This document shows positions 34,546 to 43,400 of a stretch of DNA of 64,000 bases, one piece after another. The stretch comes from Algoriphagus vanfongensis DSM 17529 (GTDB lineage Bacteria; Bacteroidota; Bacteroidia; Cytophagales; Cyclobacteriaceae): NCBI RefSeq assembly GCF_000429465.1, contig NZ_AUBX01000015.1:406957-470956 (forward strand), in the 5' to 3' direction. The notes under the pieces were generated by a model. The model worked only from the letters and a program-made list of their open reading frames with translations. It did no database searches and was not told the DNA's origin. Numbering within the stretch: the first letter of the stretch is position 1; every line of letters begins with the position of its first letter. Both the position numbers and the translations under genes were made by a program.

Positions 34546-35639
34546 GAAGCATAGGTGTTACAGAGGATATCCACGATTCTTCCTGAGGTTTTTCCATCCC
34601 AAAGAGGAATGCCTTGATACTGTTTCCACTCACCCTTCATGATTTGGTCTAAAAATGGTCGAAGCTTGGATGGGTCTGTGCCGACCAGCTCGTTGGTACC
34701 GAGGTGAATTGTTTCGGCTCTTTCGGTATTGTCTCTGAGTGTGATACAAGGGACGTTCATGACAGAAGCTTCCTCCGTGATGCCTCCAGAATCTGTGATG
34801 ACACCTTTGGCATTTTGGACTAGGTAGTTGAATTCCAAGTAGCCGAGTGGCTCGCACATCTTGAGGTTTTCTGATTGGATTCCGATGGATTGCAGGTTTT
34901 TGGCAGTTCGGGGATGAACAGGAAAGATGATAGGAAGTCCCTGGGTGCCTTCTAAAATTGCATCAATCATGGCTTTCAGTTTGTGTTCCTGATCCACATT
35001 GGCCGGGCGGTGCATGGTCATGACGAAGTACTCTTTGGGCTCGATCTCTTCAAAAACCTCTCCTTCCGGTTTTCTGAATCTTGGCATTTGAGCCATAAGC
35101 GTATCGATCATGGTATTGCCGACGAAGTGGATTTTGTCTTCTGAAAAACCACTTTTTCTCAGATTTTCATTGGCGATTTCTGAAGTAGTAAAGAAATGGT
35201 CTGTGATCGAATCTGTGACCATTCGATTGATCTCCTCAGGCATGGTCAGATCACCGGACCTGATTCCTCCTTCCACATGTGCGACATCGATTCCTAGTTT
35301 TTTAGCAGTGATAGAGCAAGCCAAAGTACTCGTCACATCTCCCACGACTAATACCAGGTCGCAGGGATTGTCCAACAGTTCTTTTTCGAATGCTACCATG
35401 ATAGATGCAGTTTGCTCGGCTTGAGTGCCGCCACCGCCGCCTAAGTTGGAGTGAGGCTGGGGGATATTGAGCTGCTCAAAAAAATCACCAGACATTTTTT
35501 GATCATAATGCTGACCGGTGTGCACGAGTCTATAGCTTAGGTTGGGTTGACTCTGCTGTCTTTTTTGAATTGCACGAATGATTGGAGCAATTTTCATGAA
35601 GTTGGGTCTGGCCCCGGCTACTATGGTAAAAGTTGGCAT
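34542..35639 (-). CDS. wecB: UDP-N-acetylglucosamine 2-epimerase (non-hydrolysing)
   Basis: The 365-aa protein carries the WecB/MnaA signature motifs. It starts TIVAGARPNFMKIAPIIRAI, then LVHTGQHYDQKMSGDFFEQL, AHVEGGIRSGDLTMPEEINR, MTMHRPANVDQ, HPRTAKNL and DSGGITEEASVMNVPCITLRDNTERAETIHLGTN. It interconverts UDP-GlcNAc and UDP-ManNAc, the precursor of ManNAc/ManNAcA in capsules and other surface polysaccharides. A -7 box lies 18 bases upstream. The divergent genes at 35762-38130 include a Wzi capsule-assembly protein, which strengthens a surface-glycan role. Confidence 0.95.
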   Translation of the reverse strand: MPTFTIVAGARPNFMKIAPIIRAIQKRQQSQPNLSYRLVHTGQHYDQKMSGDFFEQLNIPQPHSNLGGGGGTQAEQTASIMVAFEKELLDNPCDLVLVVGDVTSTLACSITAKKLGIDVAHVEGGIRSGDLTMPEEINRMVTDSITDHFFTTSEIANENLRKSGFSEDKIHFVGNTMIDTLMAQMPRFRKPEGEVFEEIEPKEYFVMTMHRPANVDQEHKLKAMIDAILEGTQGLPIIFPVHPRTAKNLQSIGIQSENLKMCEPLGYLEFNYLVQNAKGVITDSGGITEEASVMNVPCITLRDNTERAETIHLGTNELVGTDPSKLRPFLDQIMKGEWKQYQGIPLWDGKTSGRIVDILCNTYAS

Positions 35640-35657
35640 GATCTATCGAATTTGTGC

Positions 35658-35665
35658 CAAAAATA
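35658..35665 (-). promoter_or_regulatory. -7 box for wecB
   Basis: On the minus strand, TATTTTTG (35665-35658) fits TAnnTTTG exactly and ends 18 bases before the wecB ATG. No good -33 box is found. Confidence 0.45.
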
Positions 35666-35761
35666 AGGAATCCCTGTCAAGGCTTTGTCCATTTGGTCAA
35701 AAATGCCTACTTCTTATTGGCTCCTTTTTTGTTTATTTGTGACGGTCAAAAAAACAACCAC

Positions 35762-36427
35762 ATGAATCAAATTGCCTGGCTTAGGGGCGGCTTTCTTATT
35801 TTCTTTTTAGGATCATTTTTGGGATTGAGCTCTTGTACCGATACACTGGAATCTTCTCAGGTCGTCTACGACAATGATTTTTCTACTACAAATCTGACTG
35901 GATTTGAGAATGGAAGATTATTTGTCTTTCAAAATGACACCATCGTCGGCTACTATCACAATGAAGAGGTTGCACTCAATCTACAAGCATTGCCTTCTCA
36001 TAACATGCTTAAGATCACTACTGAAATTCTCGTTCATGATACTTGGGATGGCAATCAGGAAAATGGTGTATCAGGCCCAGACATCTGGCTGATGGGAATC
36101 GAAAATACTGAAATCTACCGCACTACTTTTTCCAATACTCCCTGCGAATCCACCTACTGCCTACATCAGTCCTTTCCCAACGACTATTTCAGGCAGAATA
36201 TCCCTAAATCGGGAGCGATACAGACGAACCTTCCGGGATTGTGCTCCTTTGGGGCATTTCCTAATTATACTACGCGCTATAGCATTTCAAAAATCATCGA
36301 GCATAGCAATAGTACGGTACGAATCTTTTGGAACACTGAACTAATGGCTGAAGGTGTGGCCGATCCAGCCTGTGATGAATCTTGGTCCCTATCACGTGTC
36401 ACTGTAGAAGCTTTGAATGTAAAATGA
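35762..36427 (+). CDS. Lipoprotein of unknown function upstream of wzi
   Basis: The 221-aa protein has a lipoprotein signal (FLIFFLGSFLGLSSC) with Cys at about residue 24. It shows a mostly beta-stranded mature part with several cysteines (TPCESTYCLHQSF, LPGLCSFG, ADPACDESW), probably forming disulfides in the periplasm or on the surface. The ATG at 35762 is chosen because in-frame upstream residues are not signal-like. Its stop overlaps the wzi-like ATG (ATGA), so the two are coupled. The family is not recognised; the neighbour suggests a capsule-associated envelope role. Confidence 0.75.
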   Translation: MNQIAWLRGGFLIFFLGSFLGLSSCTDTLESSQVVYDNDFSTTNLTGFENGRLFVFQNDTIVGYYHNEEVALNLQALPSHNMLKITTEILVHDTWDGNQENGVSGPDIWLMGIENTEIYRTTFSNTPCESTYCLHQSFPNDYFRQNIPKSGAIQTNLPGLCSFGAFPNYTTRYSISKIIEHSNSTVRIFWNTELMAEGVADPACDESWSLSRVTVEALNVK

Positions 36428-38130
36428 TGATGAAAGGAACTAGTCAATTAATCCGTTTTGCACTTTTTCTTACCATGTTGGTAAGTGCTACTTCAGCTTT
36501 TACTCAGACAGTGCCAGTGGGTATGCCCTTGCTCGATCAATATCTCAGAAGAGCTCAACTACTAGGGAAAGTGGACTCCCTATCTAGCTGGATGGTGCGG
36601 CCAGTGTATCCCACCGAGGCATTTGGAATAGAGGATGGCTTTGATGTAGATGGTTCTGTTGTGGATTTGGACCTGAGCAAAGTCCATTCGCAGTTTGGAA
36701 AAGATGATAAAGGCAAGTTTCGACTGCTACCAGCGACCTTCAAAACACAGTACAATTCTACCTATGCTTTTGGGGCCAATGATGGGGCTTTTATTCCAAA
36801 TAGAGGGTTTCAAAGTCTCTTAAGTATAGGTGTCTATGCTGAATATGGCAACTGGTCTATTCAGTTGCAGCCGGAGCTCCTGCTCGCACAAAATAAAGAT
36901 TACAAGGGCTTTCCGATCGAGCACCAGTCGACTATTCTCTATTATTATGAATACATGAATAGGATAGATATGCCGGAGCGATTTGGGACCAATGCATACA
37001 ATCAAGCCTATCTGGGACAGTCCAGTATTCGATACAATTTCAATGAGTTTTCTGTAGGACTTTCGACCGAAAACTTATGGTGGGGACCTGGCCGGAGAAA
37101 TTCTCTCTTGCTGGGCAATAATGCTCCCGGCTTTTTTCATTTTACCTTCAATACACGCAAGCCTGTACAGACCAAGGTTGGCTCGTTTGAAGGTCAATTG
37201 ATTTCAGGATTTTTGAAGTCTTCTGGCTATTTGCCACCTCATTCGGATTATGTCATCCAAGAAAACCCCGTCTATATTCCCAAGCCTGAAGATGGCAATC
37301 GCTATTTAGGAGGGCTTGTTTTGACCTATCAGCCTAAATGGGTGCCGGGATTGTTCTTGGGCTATGGCTCAGTGAATCATATGTACCGCTCAGATGTATC
37401 TACAGTCGGTGATTTGCTTCCAATATTCAATGGGAGAAAAGGCCCTGAAAATGTCGTGGACTTGACTCGTGACAAGCGGCAGCAGTTTAGCTCTGGGTTT
37501 TTTAGATGGCTCAGCCAAGAGGGAAATTTTGAGTTTTATGGAGAATATGGGACTCGGGGAAATAGTCAACGCCTCAGTGACTTTATGATCACACCTGAGA
37601 AGGGCCGAGCTTTTACTTTTGGTTTTTCCCACCTGATGGCTCTTAAGAAGCCGGGGAGATATTTCCAGATTAGTTCTGAAATGACACAAACTGGGCAGCC
37701 TATCCGAGAAGAGATACGTCAGCTGCGTACTTGGTATATCCACGATCATGTGGTCCATGGCTATACACACAATGGTCAGGTGCTTGGAGTAGGAAATGGC
37801 CCGGCTAGCAATCAGATTTTTGTAGAGTTTGCTTGGGTAGAAGATATGAATCGCATTGGGTTGCAGATGGAGCGGATCGTTTACAACAATGATTTCTACT
37901 ATTATCGCTACGAAGGATCCAAAGATTGGAGAAATAAGTATGTGGATATTGTGCCATCTCTGGTTGGAGATTGGAGGTTTGGAAACCTACTCTTCAGCGG
38001 CAAGCTCCAGTATGTCAGCACCCTGAATTACAAATGGTATCTGGAGAATAATCCAGATCAGTATTTTGTGCCCGGCTACGATCGTAAGAATTTCGTCGCT
38101 CACATAGGCCTCGCCTATCTATTCCAATAA
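36424..38130 (+). CDS. Wzi-family capsule assembly outer-membrane protein
   Basis: The 568-aa protein has a signal peptide (LIRFALFLTMLVSATSAFTQ) and the core Wzi motifs: QLQPELLLAQNKDYKGFP, YNQAYLGQSSIRYNFNEFSVGLSTENLWWGPGRRNSLLLGNNAPGFFHF, and strands typical of an outer-membrane barrel up to the final aromatic strand. Wzi anchors or organises capsular polysaccharide at the cell surface in E. coli; Bacteroidota homologues are longer. Starts at 36424, 36427 or 36430 are all ATG; 36424 is used because it overlaps the preceding stop. It works in the same surface-glycan setting as the divergent wecB. Confidence 0.88.
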   Translation: MMMKGTSQLIRFALFLTMLVSATSAFTQTVPVGMPLLDQYLRRAQLLGKVDSLSSWMVRPVYPTEAFGIEDGFDVDGSVVDLDLSKVHSQFGKDDKGKFRLLPATFKTQYNSTYAFGANDGAFIPNRGFQSLLSIGVYAEYGNWSIQLQPELLLAQNKDYKGFPIEHQSTILYYYEYMNRIDMPERFGTNAYNQAYLGQSSIRYNFNEFSVGLSTENLWWGPGRRNSLLLGNNAPGFFHFTFNTRKPVQTKVGSFEGQLISGFLKSSGYLPPHSDYVIQENPVYIPKPEDGNRYLGGLVLTYQPKWVPGLFLGYGSVNHMYRSDVSTVGDLLPIFNGRKGPENVVDLTRDKRQQFSSGFFRWLSQEGNFEFYGEYGTRGNSQRLSDFMITPEKGRAFTFGFSHLMALKKPGRYFQISSEMTQTGQPIREEIRQLRTWYIHDHVVHGYTHNGQVLGVGNGPASNQIFVEFAWVEDMNRIGLQMERIVYNNDFYYYRYEGSKDWRNKYVDIVPSLVGDWRFGNLLFSGKLQYVSTLNYKWYLENNPDQYFVPGYDRKNFVAHIGLAYLFQ

Positions 38131-38149
38131 GTATCTAAGAAATCAGTAT

Positions 38150-38662
38150 ATGAAAGCCGAAAAAGACAAAGTAGTAGCGATCAGCTACCGACTCATGGTG
38201 GACGACGGTGAGTCCGGAAAAGAATTATTTGAAGAAGTGGGGGAAGAGCAAGCCTTCCCATTTCTATTTGGGCATATGAATGTCCTACCAAAGTTGGAGG
38301 AAGCCTTGGAGGGAAAAGCAGTAGGAGACTCTTTTTCTGTATTCATAGACTTCGAAAATGGCTATGGAGACTATGACGAAAACAAAAAAGTCGTCATCCC
38401 CAAGTCTAATTTTAAAGAAGAAGGGAAGAAAAACAAGGAGATGCTGAAAGTGGGCCGGGTGATTCCGATGCAGGATGACAAAGGAAACCAAATGAGGGGA
38501 GAGATCACAAAGGTGGATTACAAGGGCGTTCACATGGACTTCAATCCACCCTTGGCTGGATATGATTTGTTTTTCGAAGGAAAACTAGTCAGCATCAGAG
38601 AAGCTGAAAAAGAAGAATTGGAACACGGCCATGTACATGGGCCAGGAGGCCATCATCATTGA
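38150..38662 (+). CDS. slyD: SlyD-type FKBP peptidyl-prolyl isomerase
   Basis: The 170-aa protein has the SlyD arrangement. The FKBP half starts VVAISYRLMVDDGESGKELFEE, with the FPFLFGHMNVLPKLEEALEGKAVGDSFSVFIDFENGYGDYDE strand/loop pattern. The IF chaperone insert is around residues 70-130, a VHMDFNPPLAGYDLFFEGKLVSIREA end follows, and the C-terminus is His-rich (HGHVHGPGGHHH), which binds nickel or other metals. SlyD has prolyl isomerase and chaperone activity. The C-terminal tail is shorter than that of the E. coli enzyme. It follows wzi by 19 bases; a possible short ORF overlaps its stop. Confidence 0.93.
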   Translation: MKAEKDKVVAISYRLMVDDGESGKELFEEVGEEQAFPFLFGHMNVLPKLEEALEGKAVGDSFSVFIDFENGYGDYDENKKVVIPKSNFKEEGKKNKEMLKVGRVIPMQDDKGNQMRGEITKVDYKGVHMDFNPPLAGYDLFFEGKLVSIREAEKEELEHGHVHGPGGHHH

Positions 38663-38835
38663 CCGAAGAAGCAAATGCCCTATCGAAAGATAGGGCATTT
38701 GTCGTATTGGAGGAGGTAGTGCTTTCACCTAGCTTTGATTTCATGACTTTGGATGATCTCATATCGCTAGAGGATTTGAAAGCTTGGTGGCCAAGAATAG
38801 CCTTGATTGCTTTTTTTATCGCTTTTATGATGTGA
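38659..38835 (+). CDS. Candidate 58-aa (or 30-aa) membrane peptide after slyD
   Basis: A TTG at 38659 overlaps the slyD stop (TTGA) and opens 58 codons to a TGA at 38833. An internal ATG at 38743 would give 30 residues. The product has an acidic amphipathic part (TLDDLISLEDLKAWW) and one hydrophobic C-terminal helix (RIALIAFFIAFMM). The perfect hairpin at 38672-38701 lies within the longer version and a terminator follows at 38892, so at least the region is transcribed. Whether it is translated is uncertain; no family is known to me. Confidence 0.3.
   Translation: MTEEANALSKDRAFVVLEEVVLSPSFDFMTLDDLISLEDLKAWWPRIALIAFFIAFMM
38672..38701 (+). other. Perfect hairpin after slyD
   Basis: CAAATGCCCTATC (38672-38684), GAAA loop, GATAGGGCATTTG (38689-38701): a perfect 13-base stem with a GNRA tetraloop. 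No T run follows, so it may be an RNA stabiliser or attenuator rather than a terminator. Confidence 0.6.
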
Positions 38836-38891
38836 AGCTATTTTTTGATGGGGTTTGGGAATGTTGGGGTGACTGAACCAGATTCCAAATG

Positions 38892-38920
38892 GGTCTCTTT
38901 CTTCGGAGGGAGGCCTTTTT
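38892..38920 (+). terminator. Terminator in the 3' gap before transglutaminase-like gene
   Basis: GGTCTC (38892-38897) pairs with GAGGCC (38910-38915) with one wobble, followed by TTTTTTATTTTTT. It lies at the convergent end of the slyD and transglutaminase-like units. Confidence 0.5.
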
Positions 38921-39756
38921 TATTTTTTCAGATCTACGCCTATGCTTTTGTAGGCTTGATCCACGGCTAGGTCTTTAAGACCTTCGATCCGCTCAGATTG
39001 GTATAACTGATGCGCTTTTTCCAGTTGGGAAGCAGCCACTCGGTAAGCTTGCTGATTGAAATGCATAATAGCATCATTGTAGTATTGGAGCCCAGCGAGC
39101 TGATGTAGGTTCACTTTTCTAAAGATCGTTTTTTCACTTTCTAGCACGTCGGGAGAGCCTATCCTCTGATTGAGGTTTAGATAGTTTCCCTTTTCTTCAG
39201 GAAGGTAAGCTTGGATATATTTATCCACTTCGGAGCTTTTGGTGATCATGCCCCCGATCTTGAGCGTACTTTCTAAGATAATGGGTGCCTCGTCGAGGTC
39301 TACCATGATAAACACATGATAATCCGTCTCTATGATATCATGGCTGAACCCATACCTGGTCAGTAGCATCCCCAAGGTGGCAGATCCACTCACACAGTCA
39401 AACTTGCCTTCGGATAGCATCTGATTAAAAGTAGCATGCTGCTCATACGTTTTGAAAAGCTTCTGATGGCTTTTCTCAAAAATGTATCTGATGAAATTTT
39501 CCGATTTTCCTTTTTTCTCAAATTTTGAATCTAGCAGGGCCACCAAGTCATTCCATGAGTCTGAACCTAAATATTCATGGGCATGTACCGCAGTGAAGAG
39601 CTCAAAAGGGTCCATTTGGGGAGATTTGCTTTCCCATATCTGAGCTTCGCTAGAGGAGTCAAATGTCAATTCCGCGACCTTGGCATAGCTCTCTTGGCCT
39701 AGGCTTGGAAGCCTAAAAGTCAAGAGAAGTAGAATGAGTGCCAATGATCGGAGCAT
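38920..39756 (-). CDS. Secreted transglutaminase-like protein
   Basis: The 278-aa protein has a signal peptide (LALILLLLTFRLPSLGQ) and a papain/transglutaminase-like core. Candidate catalytic residues are Cys121 in KFDCVSGSATLGML, His147 in TDYHVFIMVDL and Glu162 in ILESTLK. This order is that of the transglutaminase-like fold (Cys-His-acid). A C-terminal helical pair (residues about 215-260) looks like one TPR. The role is unknown; proteases and cross-linkers both occur in this fold. The gene lies downstream of rlmH on the same strand and has four copies of an octamer in its upstream gap (39770-39843). Confidence 0.7.
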   Translation of the reverse strand: MLRSLALILLLLTFRLPSLGQESYAKVAELTFDSSSEAQIWESKSPQMDPFELFTAVHAHEYLGSDSWNDLVALLDSKFEKKGKSENFIRYIFEKSHQKLFKTYEQHATFNQMLSEGKFDCVSGSATLGMLLTRYGFSHDIIETDYHVFIMVDLDEAPIILESTLKIGGMITKSSEVDKYIQAYLPEEKGNYLNLNQRIGSPDVLESEKTIFRKVNLHQLAGLQYYNDAIMHFNQQAYRVAASQLEKAHQLYQSERIEGLKDLAVDQAYKSIGVDLKK

Positions 39757-39769
39757 AGTTTTGTAAACC

Positions 39770-39843
39770 CAATGTTATCAATGTTAAGCTAAAGTTAACA
39801 ATTTGGTAACATTGAAAAAAATATTCCGAAAAACTTAACATTG
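39770..39843. promoter_or_regulatory. Four-copy CAATGTTA/TAACATTG cluster
   Basis: CAATGTTA occurs at 39770-39777 and 39779-39786 (9-base period). Its reverse complement TAACATTG occurs at 39807-39814 and 39836-39843. All four copies are exact and lie in the 98-base gap between the rlmH stop and the start at 39756. A binding-site cluster for a regulator of the transglutaminase-like gene is likely. Confidence 0.5.
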
Positions 39844-39854
39844 GCGCTCTGCTC

Positions 39855-40328
39855 CTATTGGTGATGATAGGGCTCTCCGCGTAAGATGGTAAAGGCTCGG
39901 TAAATCTGCTCAACAAAAAAAGGCCGGATCATCTGATGGGAGAAAGTCATTTTGGAAAGTGAAATCTTCCCATTGGCACGAGTATAGACGGCATCTGAGA
40001 ATCCATAGGGACCACCGATGACGAAGATGAGTTGCTTGAGACCCGCATTCATTTTCTTTTGGATATAGTTGGAAAAATCGACGGACGAATAGCTTTTGCC
40101 ACGTTCATCGAGCAGGATCAGATCATCAGAAGGGATCACTTTTTTGAGAATAAGTTCGCCTTCTTTTTCCTTTTGGAGAGATTCGGAAAGAGACTTTGTG
40201 TTTTTGAGGTCAGGGATGATTTCCAGTTCAAACTTGACATAAAAATTCAGCCGTTTGGAGTATTCGTCGATTAGCTCCAAGATGGCTTTGTGGTCAGTTT
40301 TGCCGATGGCGATCAGTTTGATAGTCAT
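39855..40328 (-). CDS. rlmH: 23S rRNA (pseudouridine1915-N3)-methyltransferase
   Basis: The 157-aa protein is a SPOUT methyltransferase. It starts TIKLIAIGKTDHKAILELIDEY and has LILLDERGKSYSSVDFSNYI, then the SAM-binding trefoil knot motif FVIGGPYGFSDAVYTRANGKISLSKMTFSHQMIRPFFVEQIYRAFTILRGEPYHH, which closes RlmH proteins. It methylates Psi1915 in helix 69 of 23S rRNA on assembled 70S ribosomes. The ATG at 40328 is preferred to an in-frame one 30 bases upstream, because the -7 box and the family start both point to it. The transglutaminase-like gene follows on the same strand. Confidence 0.95.
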   Translation of the reverse strand: MTIKLIAIGKTDHKAILELIDEYSKRLNFYVKFELEIIPDLKNTKSLSESLQKEKEGELILKKVIPSDDLILLDERGKSYSSVDFSNYIQKKMNAGLKQLIFVIGGPYGFSDAVYTRANGKISLSKMTFSHQMIRPFFVEQIYRAFTILRGEPYHHQ

Positions 40329-40331
40329 ACG

Positions 40332-40339
40332 CAAAGGTA
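40332..40339 (-). promoter_or_regulatory. -7 box immediately before rlmH start
   Basis: On the minus strand, TACCTTTG ends 3 bases before the rlmH ATG. If it is the promoter the transcript would be leaderless or nearly so. Confidence 0.4.
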
Positions 40340-40420
40340 AGAATACCGTCAGAATCAATCTGCTTTCTATTTTGGAGGATTCGCAGTATTTTTCTTTTTG
40401 CTACCCTAAATACTCCCGCT

Positions 40421-43400
40421 ATGAAAAAACTTACCCTTTTCTCTTTCCTGATCTTTCAGATGATTTCATTGTATGGACAGGAGAGGAATCCGTATTTTAC
40501 ATTTGGTCCCACACTTACTCCAGATGCGTCTACGATTATCTTTAGCTATGAAGGTGACTTGTGGAAAGTACCTGTACAGGGCGGACAAGCACTCCGTATG
40601 ACAGCTATGGAGGGAGAAGAAAGCAATGCATCAGTCTCTCCGGATGGGAAGTGGCTGGCTTTTACGGGGGAGCAGTTTGGCAATCAGGATGTATACATCA
40701 TGCCCTTGGATGGAGGAGAGATTCGGCAGCTGACCTATCATGAATCGGCTGATGAGGTGGAATCTTGGTCATGGGACAGTCAGAAAATCTACTTCACTTC
40801 CGACCGATACAATCGCTATACGACTTTTGAAATAGACCTTTCTGGGACTACTCCCAAGCGACTTTTTCCACACTATTTCAATACCGTACACAATGTAGTC
40901 GAAAGCCCCAGCACCGGAGAAATTTTCTTCAATGAAAGCTGGGAAAGCAAGAATTTTGCCCATCGAAAGCGATACAAGGGAGAATATAATCCTGACATCA
41001 AATCATACAATCCCAAGACAAAAGCCTATCAAGAATACACTGATTACGAAGGCAAGGATTTCGGGGCTACGATCGATCAAGCAGGAAACGTGTATTTCAT
41101 GTCTGACGAAGCAAATGGTGAATACAATCTGTATGCGTTGAAAAATGGAAGCAAAACCCAATTGACAGATTTTGAAACTTCCATCAAGTGGCCCAAAGTA
41201 AGTGCGAATGGAGAGAAGATTGTTTTTCAAAAAGACTATCAAATCCATGTCTACGATGTTGCTACCGGTCAGACCAGTCAGCCAGCGTTTAGCATCTATC
41301 AAAACCAAACTCTAGACAAAGCTATATCTCATCAGGTTGGAGGAAGTGTCAGCTCCTTTGATGTCTCTGCAGATGGTGAAAAAATCGCTCTGGTATCACG
41401 AGGTGTGCTTTTTATCTCTGATAGCAAGGGGAAGTTTATCAAACAGATCCCTACAGACCCTAAGGAAGCGGTAGAAGAGGTGAAGTGGCTGGCAGATAAT
41501 GAGACCTTGCTATATTCCCGTACAGTGAAGGGCTATCACAATTGGTTTACTATCTCGGCTGCAGCGCCCAATGAAGAAAGGCAGCTGACGGATGATACAG
41601 ACAAGAATAGAAATCTGACTCTGAATAAAGACAGAAGCCTTGGAGTCTATGTCAGCGGAAGAAAAGAAATTCGGGAAATCGATCTTAAGACACTCAAGAG
41701 TAAAACACTCGTGGAGGATGAGATGTGGGGTCTTTATACTCCGGAGCCTTATTTCTCACCAGATGACCAGTACGTGGTGTTTGCACCGATTCGTAATTTT
41801 GAGCGGGAAGTCATGGTGTTTCATCGATCAAGTGGAAAGGTTTTGAATTTGACTCAGACGCGAGTCACCGAGACCAATCCAGTATGGTCTCTAGATGGAA
41901 AGTATATCTATTTTGCTTCTGATAGGACCCAGCCGAGCTATCCTTACGGGACTACAGATGCGCATTTGTATAGAATGAAATTGGAGAAATTTGGAGATCT
42001 TTTTGAATCGGATCAGGTGGAGGAGCTATTTGCAGACAAGAAAAAGGATGAAAAAGACAGTACCAAAAAGCAGGTGGAGGTCAAGATCAATCCTGAGGAG
42101 CTGATGTCGCGATTGGAGCGGGTTGGACCTGGATTTGGACAACAAAGCTCCCCCTATGTTTACCAAAAAGGAGGCAAAACCCATGTCTTTTTTGTGTCGA
42201 ATCATGATGAAGGAAGTCCGAAACTATGGAAAACGACCTTTGAAGATTTTGAAAACCCTAAAACAGAAAAGGTCAGTGATCAGCGAATAGGAGGTTACCA
42301 GATTATCGAAGCCAAAGACAAGCTTTATCTCTTAGCTGGAGGAAAAATCAATACACTGGACCCTGGGAGTAACAAGATCGAGGAGGTGAAATTGACCGCC
42401 TCTTTTTCTAAGAATCTCCGGGATGAATTTGAACAAATGTACTATGAAGCCTGGGCGGGGATGGAGCAGAACTTTTATGATGGAGATTTTCATGGGGAAG
42501 ATTGGCAAGAGTTGAGAGATCGCTATGCGGTGTTCCTGCCTTATTTGCGCAGCAGGGCCAATTTATCTGTGATCTTCAACGAGATGCTGGGCGAGCTGAA
42601 TACCTCTCATTTTGGGTTCAGTAGCTTTGGTGAAGAAAATGATATCTATCACGGTACGCGCACGATGGAGACAGGTTTGGCCTTTCGGGAGGATGCACCT
42701 TATGTAGTAGATCGGGTGGTTCAGGACGGACCTTTGGATCTTGACGGGATAGATATTCAGGCGGGGGATAAATTGGTGGCTATAGACGGAGAGGCAATAG
42801 ATGCTGCTAAAAACCGAAATTTTTATTTTTCAAAGCCTTCCATGCTCAAGGAACTAGCGCTGACATTTGACAGAAACGGAGTGGAGATAAAAGTCAAGGT
42901 GCATCCGACTTCCTCCTATGCCTTTAAGACCAACCTGTATGATGAATGGATGGACGAAAATGAAGCCTATGTGGATGAAAAAACGCAGGATAAAATTTCC
43001 TATGTACATATGAAGAATATGGGTGGTGGCGAACTGGAGCATTTTTTGGAATACATGGTTTCCAACAAAGGAGATCGGGATGGGTTGATCTTGGATCTCA
43101 GGTACAATACCGGAGGCAATGTCCACGATAGAGTACTTCAATTTCTCAGCCAGAGGAGCTATTTGCAATGGAAATACCGAGACGGAGCGTTGACTAGCCA
43201 ACCTAATTTTACTCCATCTGATAAGCCGATCGTTCTCTTGATCAATGAACAATCCCTTTCGGATGCAGAAATGACTGCTCAAGGTTTTAAGCAGCTAGGT
43301 CTGGGCACTATCATCGGTACCGAGACCTATCGCTGGATTATCTTCACTTCGGGCCAGGGTTTGGTAGATGGATCGTTCTATCGACTACCATCTTGGGGAT

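Noticed and set aside
38672..38701. slyD hairpin considered as intrinsic terminator
   Set aside because: The stem is perfect but no T run follows. A better terminator exists further on at 38892-38920.
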